This document shows, one piece after another, positions 11,401 through 21,398 of a DNA stretch of 64,000 bases. Within the stretch, counting starts at the first letter, position 1. Each line of letters opens with the position of its first letter. A program made the translations under genes and the position numbers. The notes under the pieces were generated by a model. It did no database searches. It was given only the letters and a program-made list of their open reading frames with translations, and was not told where the DNA came from. Where the stretch lies: the NCBI GenBank assembly GCA_037447655.1, contig JBBHKE010002900.1, forward strand, positions 223,716 through 287,715, in the 5' to 3' direction. This DNA is from Zygnema cylindricum. Taxonomy: Eukaryota > Streptophyta > Zygnematophyceae > Zygnematales > Zygnemataceae.

Positions 11401-13675
11401 GCAAATATGGCTCGCCGCGTCCCTTCTCAGTGACTCTGTGGCCCTCGCTGGTCAGGTATTGTTTCGTTTTTTCTCTCGCCTTCCCTTTCTTGGTTTCCAG
11501 AACCCTCTATTTTGGAAATCTTAGTAAGGTGAGGAGAGGAGGGAGGGAGCGGGAAGGAGAGGACAGCTTTACAGGGCATCGATTGAGCATTTTGATGATA
11601 ACGCACTCATAACTAAAAAAGCAACGTTGGATATTTGTGTTTTCCTTGGGATTACCATTGACTCGAGGAGACCCACTTGGGATTGTTTGTTTTTTTACAT
11701 CAGACAATGTTAGCGAGTGCGTTCGCGAAAGGAGATATGCAACGTGCAAAGGCGGTTATGTATCGAATTTTGCAGGTTTGGCTCGTTCATGGAGAGGGAC
11801 AAGGAGAGGAGAGTCTTAGATAAATTCACAATAGTAGCTATTTAAACGTTATGTTACATCTGAGGCATGGATGAGTACTGTGGATGATTAGTGTGAATAT
11901 GTCGCAAGGATATTGGACAAGATAATGAGTGGGGATAAATGACATGGCCAGTTTGTTAACAAGAGTGTTTTGTTCATACATTCACAATTTGATTGACCTC
12001 CCATTTCATACGGTTTTGAGAGTATGTATGGTCATAGAACAAAATTACGACCATCAGGTAGTACATTGTACAAACTATTCATTTAGTCCATACTATTTTT
12101 TTCTTTGCCTTTGTGCGTCACATAAGTCACGTTTTCGTTCGATGCAAAGTTCTGTATAGTTCAAAATTTGGTATTTGCCTGCATTGCGACTGAACTCTAG
12201 TTTTGATATTTATGCTAGTTGGTTTTTTTTATTAATTATTGATCCATTCCTCTTTCTGTTGATACTGTTTCTGATAGTGTTAATTTTTGTCCCAATTTTG
12301 TGTGTTTGGTTGGCAGGTTGGACTTGCTATGGGAGTGCTTATGGCTCTCTTGCTTTCCTTGGGAGCAAGTTCAATTCCGAGGGTGTTTTCAAAAGATGAA
12401 GGTGTACTCGACGTGATGGATGTTATTTTTCCCGTATGTTCTCCCTCCCTTCTCCCTCTCCCCTCTCTCCTTTCCCCTCTCCCCTTCCTGTTCTCTTTCT
12501 CTGTCTTTCCCCTTATCCTCTCGCCCTCCCTCTAACTCTCCCTTGTTAATACCTTTTCCCACATCTTTGTTCCATTACATTTCTTAACTCTCCCTCTTTG
12601 TCCTCTCTCCAGTTTGTCGCGGCCACACAGCCAATAACGTCGTTGGCTTTTGTGTTCGACGGTATTCACTATGGGGCCTCCGATTTTGGCTATGCGGCTA
12701 CTGCTATGGTGAGAGGGAGAGGGAGAGGGGCCTAATAGCTGATTGATGGGTGTTAACATTTGGCAGGAATGTATTGACTTCTCTCTGGTTTGTTTTTTCT
12801 CTCTTGGTTGTAAACCATGGGATAGTATTCTTCATTCTATTACCAATTCTTGCTGGTTTCGGTTTTGTGATTCTTTTCAGATACTCCTTGTTATACCCAT
12901 TGTTGGTGTACTATTGGTGGCCCCAAAATTTCTTGGCCTTGGAGGAGTTTGGATGGGACTTACTCTCTTGATGAGTGCCCGAATGTTCACGGGGTTTTAC
13001 AGGTGAGAGTTTCCCTTTGGGTTATCATTAAATTTTGAAAATGGAATGTATTCCTATCAGTTTCTGTCTTGCATGATCACTTTTAAGTTGTTTTTTAGGT
13101 TTTTTATTCTTTTTTCTCTCCCTTTGAGAGATTCCCTGATTCCCTTGCCTCTTTTTGTTTTGTGGAATGCTCGTGTTCTTTGACTTGCCCTCCATTCTTC
13201 CTCTCCTTTCTACTGTGTCTTTTCCAGATAGGACTTCATTTCTGATGTAATTTGTAGTTTATGATGTGTAATTTGTTGCTGATTTTACCATCGAGTCAAC
13301 ATTTTATTTTCTGGTTGTATGTTGCTTCTTTAGTGTTTTGCTTGTAGAATGAAATTTAATATAACATCATTTGTTTTTTACAATCGAAGGAGTGTTTGGG
13401 ATTGGACAGAGTGGGAACTGCAAGTGGACCTTGGCGTATTTTGCGTACGAAGTCTCCCCCGGAACTGGAATAACTTTCTTACGGCCGAAAGAGAAGAGAC
13501 TACCATTTTCTTTGAGACTTCCATTTTCTTTGAGGCTACCTTTTTTTTTGAGAGTACCATTTTCTTTAAGACTACAATTTTCTTTGAGAGCAGAATTGTT
13601 GATATGCTATATGAGAATGTAGGTGTTTCCAGCGTTGCTGAAAATGAGGGTAAAGAGGGTGTCGTAATATTCTAG
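5492..13675 (+). CDS. MATE efflux family protein (DinF-like, probably plastid), copy A
   Basis: Exons: 5492-5841 (N-terminal extension), 6171-6286 (2a) or about 6581-6766 (2b), 7043-7189, about 8532-8709, 9234-9369, 9539-9635, 9759-9859, 11292-11455, 11704-11775, 12317-12433, 12613-12708, 12881-13002, 13390-13675. Recognisable blocks are IGPVELAAVGVSVS, LPSVSSALVLGTALGL, PAVVVALASQGVFRGFKDTK, LVNVVLDPILMF, SMAARQGSTSMAAHQVCMQI and LLSDSVALAGQ. The product would be about 650 residues with twelve membrane helices. DinF-type plant MATEs (DTX42-47: FRD3, EDS5 and relatives) export citrate, salicylate or similar organic anions; the substrate here cannot be told. The first ~115 residues are Ser/Asn/Lys-rich and could be a transit peptide. 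Phases join everywhere except exon 3 to exon 4, whose border I could not fix. The last exon is poorly conserved and contains an 18 bp repeat. Confidence 0.88.
6171..6286 (+). other. MATE exon 2a, copy A (alternative TM1 exon)
   Basis: The acceptor is TTTTTAATAG|ATTCCAG and the donor is AGGATGG|GTACTT. It enters in phase 2 and matches the exon 1 donor at 5,841 (CACG|GTTGG), giving ...FFDGAR-FQADEVGRDVLALAF. It leaves in phase 1 and joins exon 3 (GC CCT GTT GAG) to give ...IVSRMGPVELAAVG. It encodes the first membrane helix (FPAALMGISDPMVQLTETA), parallel to exon 2b. Confidence 0.75.
6581..6766 (+). other. MATE exon 2b, copy A (alternative TM1 exon)
   Basis: It encodes DDLGIEMAAIALPALL and LALAADPIASLTDTYF, the more canonical DinF-type first helix. 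It ends CAAATAG|GTATTTT in phase 1, the same phase as exon 2a, giving ...FIAQIGPVELAAVG with exon 3. The best acceptor by pyrimidine tract is CCCGTCAAAG|GTGAAC at 6,580 (phase 1). Acceptors in phase 2 (AAGAG|GCTAAGG and CTAAG|GTG), which would match the exon 1 donor at 5,841, lie just downstream. The start is therefore uncertain. Confidence 0.7.
9949..10164. mobile_element. Tc1/mariner-like MITE in MATE intron 7, copy A
   Basis: A 216 bp element with imperfect terminal inverted repeats: CACCGTCAATTGCTATT at the left and the complement of CACCGTGAATCGTT at the right, flanked by TA on both sides (9947-9948, 10165-10166). The same element is at the equivalent place in copy B, so it inserted before the duplication. 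Confidence 0.75.
13495..13592 (+). repeat. 18 bp tandem repeat in the MATE last exon, copy A
   Basis: About five units of ACCATTTTCTTTGAGACT and variants, encoding TIFFET, SIFFEA, TFFFES, TIFFKT and TIFFES in the reading frame. Copy B (about 29,460-29,494) keeps fewer than two units (TIFLKT TIFF) and then a stop. Confidence 0.8.
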
Positions 13676-16128
13676 GGAGTCAGAGCAAACAAGGGCGAAT
13701 TGAAGGGAATTACTAGTAAGGTGTCGTCTATGGGATCCGATATGGACACATTCTGTTCCTGTCCCGCTTCTATATTGTAAGAGTTTTGGGCAAATTTTCT
13801 TTTGAGAATTGGTATCATAAACTCTTTTTTATGATTTTTGGACGACAAAGCTGCTCTTTTTGTCGTGTGACGTCCGGCGTAGTAATATATTTGATAAGGA
13901 CATATATGCATGAGCATGAATGTTGAAGCTTGATCTTGAAGGTATTCAACAAAAACTGCATTTTGTAGCGCGCTTCCTATCGCTTATTTTTTTCCTTGAG
14001 CATAGTCGCTAATTTGTGCACATTTTTGTCACTTAAACTAAGTCGTATGTTGTAACCTCTTGTAAAACTTTTCAAAATGGCCTCCCTATTTTTTTTTGGA
14101 AGACTGGATTCTAGGCTAAACACTATGAATGGTTTAACAAAGAAAGAGCTTTAGAAAAATAGTGCGATGGTAAACCACATGAGTACATGGGAGCACAGGA
14201 AAGAAACAGCCAAAATGTATAGAAAAAACTGTTAGGAGAATTCATCCAGCTCGAAAGCAAAAGGCATTTTGACAGGCCAAATCGTATTGATGAAATTGCT
14301 ATTGTTTCTGTACCCTTTCTCCCTCTCCCTCCCCCTCTCCCCCGTTAGCTTTATGGAAGTTTGATAACCATCTATCGTGTTTGGGTCCGTCCATTCATAG
14401 AAAGACAAACTCAACTATGTTTCTTTTTTAACAGATAAAACAAACATAGATTTAGCTGAAATAAGCGTGTACCGCAAGCGACACAAGTACCGTTAGTGTA
14501 TTTTATTCTTTCAAAGGAAAAGGCAGACATGTAAATTGCTAGCCGCAGCATTTTTCGTCGCGCAGTAATTTTTTGCAGCCGTCTTCCTCTCTTATTTTCT
14601 CACCTCTGCGTCTCTACTTCCCACGCTCTCTCTCTTGCCACGTGTCACAATGGCACCAATTGGCATTCGCATATCGTCCTCGTCACATTCTCTCACCCGC
14701 GCTTCTCTCCCATTTCCGTCACTTGTCCCTCCTCCTATTGTAAACACACGTGACGTCATCACAGGCAAAGCCACTATATTCTCGTTCCCTTCCCTCTTCT
14801 TCCCCCTTCTCTTCGATTTTTTCGCTTTAACTATGCTCCATTTCTCTTTTCCTATCGCTCGTCAAACGCTACATTTTATTTTGTCGTTTTCGTGTTCTTG
14901 TTTTACTTGTGACAAGTGTCGCCAACCGCTCGCGGCTCGCGTTGCGCTCTGGTCAATCTGGTTATAAAAGTTGCCGCCCTGACTACTCTATCAAGAGACG
15001 CCACGTGTCAAAATGTGGTGAAAACTTATTACAACAACAGCTACCCCACAATGTGCCTTTTATAGTACTTGTGACCCCTTTGTAGTGACTCGGTTTCCAA
15101 AAACAATTGTTGAAAGGTACAAATGTTTGTTATTCGTACATCTAAGGTACATGGAAGCCTTTGTATTGGATCTAAAATTCTAATGGGGTACGGATAGTTT
15201 GAGTTATTTTTCAAAGTATTATTTGGGTTTTTTTTTGTCAAAGATGGTTTGCTGTTTTTTTTTGGTTAGAGGAGGGAAGGAAGAAAAGGGATTTGGGGTG
15301 GAAGGAGCGAGGGGCTTTAGGGATTAAACTATGTTGTTCTCTTTTGTCCTTTGGTTTTGGGTTTTTGTGGTATTTTAATTATTGGGGTATTTTAAGGGGG
15401 GAGGTTTTTGGGTATTAAGGATGGTTTAAACGTTTAAATGTTGGGAATGTAACATGAATAAGTCTTTTTACGATTTTAAGTGGTAAAACATTTATAGGAA
15501 AATATGTTTTTAGGAGTATCACTTGCAGACATTCACATGTGGATGTTTTTCTTTTTATGTTTTTTTTAGGGTTTGTCGCAAACTTAGTTTCTTTCTTTTG
15601 TTTTTTGTACTTTTCCTTCACCTTTGTAATCTCACCGGAACCACACCATCTCCAAAATTAGTGTAAAACATAAACAAAACATAATATAGATTATTTTAAT
15701 ATCTACATAACATATAATGAGGATGTGATAATAATTGTGTATTCTAGCGACATTTCAAGTGAACATTTTCATTATTTTGGAAAAAATCCTATACAAAATA
15801 TGCGAAACACTTAGAATACTAGGCCCATTTTCCGCTCCGTGTTGACGTCATCTACTTTAACATGTTTCCAAGTCCGTACGTGTCGTTGAAATTACAAAAC
15901 AAACAAGCTACAACTTTTTCTACGTTCGTCCGTACGACTTTTTTTGGGGGACGTGGCATCCTTTGGGAAAAACGCCAACAATTTGAAAGTTTGAATTTCC
16001 GATCCGAAACATTGTGTTTCGCGTTTTCGGACATAAAAGCCGTGTATCGCTATTAGCGTTTTTTTTTCTTTTTTTTTTTTGGTTTTTAACCCTTAAGATA
16101 TCTTTTCGTGAACACTTGTCGTAATGTA
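13676..16128. other. MATE 3' flank, copy A; no gene seen
   Basis: The 3' flank stays alignable to copy B near the stop codon (to about 13,870), again at 14,490-14,645, around 14,915, and from 15,540 to 16,128, with large length differences between. Contents are AT-rich and T-rich tracts. I recognise no coding exon. Confidence 0.5.
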
Positions 16129-16419
16129 CACCGCCAATCGCTATTAGCGTGTAGGTTTCATTAGCGTATACAAATAATTACCGTGGTGTACGCTATTTAA
16201 GAATTTGAAAATTTTGGAAAAAATCATACATTCTAAGGGTGGAATTCCATTAGAAGAAAAGTGTGGTTCGTTACTGGACGCCGTACAGGATCGTACATAT
16301 TCGTACCACGCCGTACCTTTTTTTTTTTTTTTGTCAGACGAAAAATCGTTACTGGAAAGCTGGCGGGAAGCTCCAATGATGTAGGCGTAATTCCTGGCCG
16401 TTGGATATTCCACTTTTTC
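16129..16419. mobile_element. Truncated MITE and filler at the duplication junction
   Basis: It begins TA-CACCGCCAATCGCTATTAGCGTG, the left end of the short MITE family, and continues with the same interior as the element at 60,677 (ATTAGCGTATAC.AATAATTACCGTGGTGTACGCTA). The right half and right inverted repeat are missing. The homology fades near 16,230, and about 170 bp later copy B starts at 16,420. The equivalent site in copy B (31,044-31,045) has no element. Confidence 0.7.
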
Positions 16420-17587
16420 AATAAATTGGAATGGTCGGTAATCGACCTTCCATGCTAGGAGTTACAGTCAATTTTGTTGATCAGTGACTGGCCCCTGCTG
16501 TACTTGAGAAACGGAGATGAAATACTTTCCCCAAACAACATATAAAAAAAAAAAAAAAAATTATGTTCTTCAAAAAAGGTTGCCCATAAAACTTGCCACG
16601 TCTTCTCACTAAAAGGTCCAATGAACTTTATTTCGCACACATTAACATCTCACAAAAGCTGCAGAGTGCTGTAACCAATACCAGAATGTACAAGATCTTG
16701 GATCATAAAAAAATCGCAACAATAAAAAAATAGGAACAACAGTTCACATGACAAAAGTTGGACAATGGGAGAGCCAAAGGTGAGGCAACCTCCTTTTTCT
16801 TGGATCCAAAGCATATAAAGTGTGATGCTAACAAGACGCTTCATATGCCAAACAATACTTATTGCACAACGAGTAGGCCCAAAATTGTCTTGGTTCAATT
16901 CGGTTTGCACAGATTGAACTGAATTGGAAAAAAGACAAACGCTATCTTCTAACAAAAACAGTGAAAAGACCAGGCTATAGGGAAAAAATGGCCAAACGTT
17001 TTCTTTTGAGCACACGATAAAACCCGTTTCATAACTGAGGTGAACCAGAGATTCGCATCGACAAACTATTAAACAACTAAGCATTTTTTTTCGAATCGTG
17101 AAGCAAAAAACTGCCAACTAATTCTGCATAAAACGATCTGTAGAACAAGGACACTGCTCAGGCTATTCATCCGGCTTCCATAATAGTACGTACTAATGAA
17201 TAATACAGATCAACAATAGGATCAATATAATATTCCACCATGCCAATTATTCCACACCAAATTTATTTTAGTCTGCTGCCCCTTTGCCTCACTTCAAACA
17301 GTATTAAAGCAAAACTAGTGGGCCCGACAACAGCTTTGACTGATATGAGAAGTGGACTTGCATTAACATGAACATACATCAATCATTATATATGATTGGA
17401 AGAAGTGAATAAGTCACCTAACAGAGGCTAAGCCAAATAATCATTCTGTTACAAGTAGTTCGGTATAGCATCCTGATCAGCAACATAGCTCAATGCAAAA
17501 CTCGTGTGCAATGGAAATACTAAGGTTTTGGCAGATCCAAATCTTGGAACGGCACAAAAGAGTGACAACAAAGCTTATGTAACTTAC

Positions 17588-19965
17588 TCATCTTCGTCGT
17601 CCTCGCCGTCCATTTCCTCGTCGCCATCGTTGTTCATTTCATCGGTAAAATTGGGGTCATAACTGAGATACTCCAGTGCTAGGTCCAGGATGATGTTGCA
17701 ATGTGGAGCAACATCACGAGGGCAGCGAGTTACAAAACTTTCAAGCGCCTGTCCCAAAAAAAATCATGCAAGTCAGATTCATATTAGCTGTGACGACACA
17801 TTCCATATTGTGATTGAGAAAATGAGCTTTGCTGCGAGTTGCCAGAAGCAAACTTCTTTAAGACAAAAAAGAAATGCCATACCTGAAGACTGTGTTCACG
17901 AATTTCATCATCATTTTCAGAAGCGTTCTTGCAATACTGGATAAGTAAAGGCAGGACATCATTTAAATGAGGCCCAAAGCGGTAACCCACAGCTCGACTG
18001 CATACACAACACAGAAAATCAACCCATTGTAGATACATTCCCCCAATCCAGCAATAGCCAGCTTGAAGAAAATGTGAAGAATGAAACAAAAGAGATAAAG
18101 CAAGTGTCTTTTAAGAAAGAAACAAATGTCACAGTTAGAAAAATCAGTAATAAAAAAAGGGCATTATGAAAAGACTCACCAAAGTGCGCCAACCATCTGA
18201 ATGTTTGTCCTGGTAATGTCTGGTTTAGCAGACTTGTTTTTTAATAACTCGACAATCCTCAAGGTGGCCTGAGCCAACAAATCATCAGATATATGGGGAG
18301 AGAGGCTGGCTGCGTGGAAAAAAAAACACAACACAAACTTCATATAATTTGAAGCATTTGTAAATGTTGCAGAATGGATCATCACCCTGGCAGTATACCA
18401 TGGGCACCTACTCATGGACGTGCCGGTCCACATTAAAGACTATACAAGAGAAGGCTTGGTAATGGCAGCAAAAAAAAAGCTTAACACAGGATTACTGTGA
18501 AATCATACATCCAAAAGTAGAACAATGACAGTGCAAAATCACGGATAAATTATTCAACAAGAATAATTAAGCGCACAAGAAAAACAAATGAAACTCTAGT
18601 GTATATATTGTGACAAGCGGGCGCTTTTATGCATTCAGTGGTAAATGGACACTTGCACAGTTTCAGAGCTGAACAGATTCCACAAGGAAGTGACTCCAAA
18701 AGGACATAGCTTGTTCTCTTCTACAATACTAAATGCTGCAAGCAACTTGAATTTCCTTTTCAACAAGTCACAGAGTTACTCACCCAAACATTGAATAGCT
18801 CGTTTCCTAAGTCCAGCTCGAGATGAATTTAGTTGGCCAAGAATGGTAAGCATAAGCGTCGCATGGTCAGCCGCCATAAGACTTCCAAAACGGTGAAGAA
18901 CATCGCATAAAATATCAAGACACTCGCTCTTGACCTCGAAACTCGTCGTCTGCGGAAATTTCAATGCTGTCAGAAATGTCAAGTATTTGACTTTCTGTAG
19001 TTGAGCAAAATGGAGGCAACTTTCATCCGCAAGTTTCAAAATTACAACTTGTGTTTTAAGTCAAGTACCATCCAAGTAGCTAAAGGCAAATGATGCCAAA
19101 AGGGCCCTAGCAAACATGTTACAGCTGTTGGTGCATAACTGCAGAATAATTGTAGTTTATCCCGGCGAGTTGTTTCTATGAAAGAATTAAATACCTGTGA
19201 ATCAACACCAGAGATGAGCTTCGCAGGAAGTGACGCAACGACACAATGTGCTACAATTCCAGTTGAAATTTCAGAAACTATGGTCTTTAGAGCTATACTA
19301 GCTATGTCTCGCTGTTGCTCCTTCCCAATAAGCAATTTTTGAACAAGTGCGTCGCATATATCCACCACCTTTGTTTCATTCACCTTCTTCACCAACGGTG
19401 CAAGGCTGATGCACATGGAAGCAACCAAGAAATAATAGAATTGTAAGCTAGGCATACAATCATTCGACAGTGCCGATAGAATACTTAGAGAATCTTGCCA
19501 TCAGCAAATTGCCAGGTGATACAGATGAGTCAGTGTCCCATTAACCAACTAAGAACAAATATGTGTTAGCGAAAAAATTAATAACATACACAACCATCTT
19601 GACGAACAGCTTAGACATACCATTTCACTGCCAAGCCAGAAATGTCACCAGAGGCGTCGTCAAGCTGCTGAAGCACAACTTGACACAACCTTCGCTCTGT
19701 GTCTGAATCTGCTTTAAAAGAATCTTTCTGGAGCTCGCTTAAGAGATCCGAGGTACCCATGTATCGAAAATCCTTGTCCTTCGAGGCAATCTGACAAAAA
19801 TCAAATAAGAAAAACATCAGTAACTTCATCTTTTCAAGATATTACAGACTTAAATTATATGCCCAATATATAGCATGTAAAATCACTGACTAAATTCATG
19901 ACGACATCTTCAGGTCATTAGAGCCTCACCTTCTCGAACGCATTACTGACTGCTCCACTCCCCAT
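17588..19965 (-). pseudogene. CAND1: CAND1 N-terminal fragment, copy B
   Basis: The same seven exons as copy A are at 19930-19965, 19621-19790, 19195-19405, 18784-18949, 18180-18309, 17883-17997 and 17588-17748. Exon lengths are identical (36, 170, 211, 166, 130, 115, 161 nt), the splice sites are preserved, and I see no stop in the exons. Beyond exon 7 the homology runs only to 16,420. There it abuts copy A sequence downstream of the copy A MATE gene, so the C-terminal three quarters of CAND1, including most HEAT repeats, is absent on this side. It may still be transcribed from the shared promoter and make a short N-terminal protein of about 330 residues, or it may be dead. The intact reading frame suggests the duplication is recent and does not prove function. 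Confidence 0.8.
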
Positions 19966-21398
19966 GTTTGCAGAAATATGGGACACTCAAATATTCTAGA
20001 ATTAAGTCAAACTTATACCGGAAATTCAAAGTTTCTCAGTAAATCTCATGCTAAAATTGATTTTGAGCATAATCTCGAAACTTTTCTACTTGACTAGAAC
20101 GCCATAATCAATGGCCATGTCTCCACGGAAGTGTATGCATATAGACGGAGAGTGAAAGTTGAGAATCCCCGTTCCACAGAACCCCCTTTGGTGCAACAGT
20201 TAATCTCTGTTGAAAAGTTAGTTCTCAGTTATGTGTCGCGTATTGTTTGTTGATCGATATTTCGAAATCACAGGTCAGCTGTGTATCGGTTACACAAGGG
20301 AGGAATATATCGCGTGACTACACCGTGAATCGTTATTAGACTATAAAATTATTAGTGTCAATAATGAATTAGTGTCATTGATGTTAACTTGTGTATCAAT
20401 CCCATTGTGAAAAAAATGTTTAATTGTAATTTCTCTATAACGCTGATTTAGGTATACAGAATCTGCCGTCATTACATATACGTTAAAATAGGTAGATGTA
20501 CAAAATCTGACAATCCGTACCACGTCGCGTCCTTTCAGTGTAATTAATCTATAACTCTAATTTGGGTTTGCGAACGCGTTTGTCGCAAACTCAACTCCAC
20601 GTTTATTCTAAGCGCAGTTTTGTATGCAACCGACATAAGTTAACTACAATATCCGTACTATTTTCGGTAATCAAGTACAGTTTTGTACTAGCAAAAACAC
20701 TCCGTACACCACACTATTCATGAAATAAGTACGGTAATTCCATTGACGCTAATTCACAAGAACCGTATTTAACGTCACGGATAAAATAGAATCAGTCACT
20801 GTATTTCGGGTATCAATGTCAAAATTTTGGGGCGCCGATATAGAGTACATAAGTCTAATAACGATTCACGGTGTACAGTATTCCTTTCGATGCAGGATTT
20901 CAATCGCAATCGTGATGTCAAGTTTTTCGTACAGGACAGGTACGGCTACAGTATGTTTTAAAATGAAAGGGTGAGTTACCGAAGTATATGAGGCGGAAAT
21001 AGTCTCGCCCTTATGATAAGCTGATAAAGTGCTAAATCGTACAGTACGATCGCTGCCCTGAAACAGTGCCACGTGGTGGCGGGATGGCAATGCTTTGTCT
21101 CTGAAACGACAAAGCGAAAAGTGAAAAACCGAAAAGCATTTCTTCTTTGGACATTTAGCTTGCTGGTCGGTTTGATTGTTTTTGAATTTTGACGCTTTGA
21201 ACATTCACTTTTACCAGGCACTTTTTTGAAGCTTTTGTGACCACTCTTCCAGTGGCAAAGTGTGTCTACTAATCCGGACTGGGGTTGAAGTTTTTCTGTG
21301 TTCCGATACTGGAAACCAAAGTCATTGCTAGTTTTCGAGGGTACATGATGCCAGGAGTTGGCTAGCCTTTAGCTCATCAGGAGTATTCTATTATCTTA
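19966..21398. promoter_or_regulatory. Divergent CAND1/MATE promoter, copy B, with MITE insertion
   Basis: This is the homologue of 4,623-5,491, expanded to 1,433 bp mainly by the 558 bp MITE at 20,321-20,878. The element separates the CAND1-proximal third from the MATE-proximal half. The two promoter copies therefore differ mainly in spacing and in whatever signals the MITE brings. Confidence 0.55.
20321..20878. mobile_element. Tc1/mariner-like MITE (long form) in copy B promoter
   Basis: A 558 bp element, left end CACCGTGAATCGTTATTAG and right end CTAATAACGATTCACGGTG followed by TACAG, flanked by TA at 20319-20320 and 20879-20880. Copy A has the empty site, GTGAC-TA-TTTCTTACGATGCAGG against GTGAC-TA-[element]-TA-TTCCTTTCGATGCAGG. 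This fixes the TA target duplication. The left end lacks the few bases (CTGTA) seen outside the core repeat at the right end. Confidence 0.88.

Larger units (their letters stand above)
1071..16128. repeat. Tandem duplication, copy A
   Basis: Sequence from 1,071 matches sequence from 16,420 onward in the same orientation, through CAND1 exons, promoter, MATE gene and MATE 3' flank. At the left edge, both copies begin with AATAAATTGGAATG while the sequence before it differs. At the right edge, the two copies match through ...GAACACTTGTCGTA.TGTA at 16,128 and 31,045; copy A then enters a MITE and copy B continues differently. Identity is very high in exons. Introns carry scattered substitutions plus indels: for example about 46 bp is extra in copy B near 22,878, and about 78 bp is missing from copy B around 28,006 relative to 12,030-12,110. 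The 3' flank (13,870-15,540) is much more diverged. Confidence 0.95.

Noticed and set aside
12743-13006. Frame that continues left of MATE exon 12
   Set aside because: The part before 12,881 is intron read through to the acceptor; only 12,881-13,002 is treated as exon.
14635-14967. 110-codon frame downstream of MATE copy A
   Set aside because: Low-complexity Ser/Pro/Phe sequence; the aligned region in copy B does not keep the frame.
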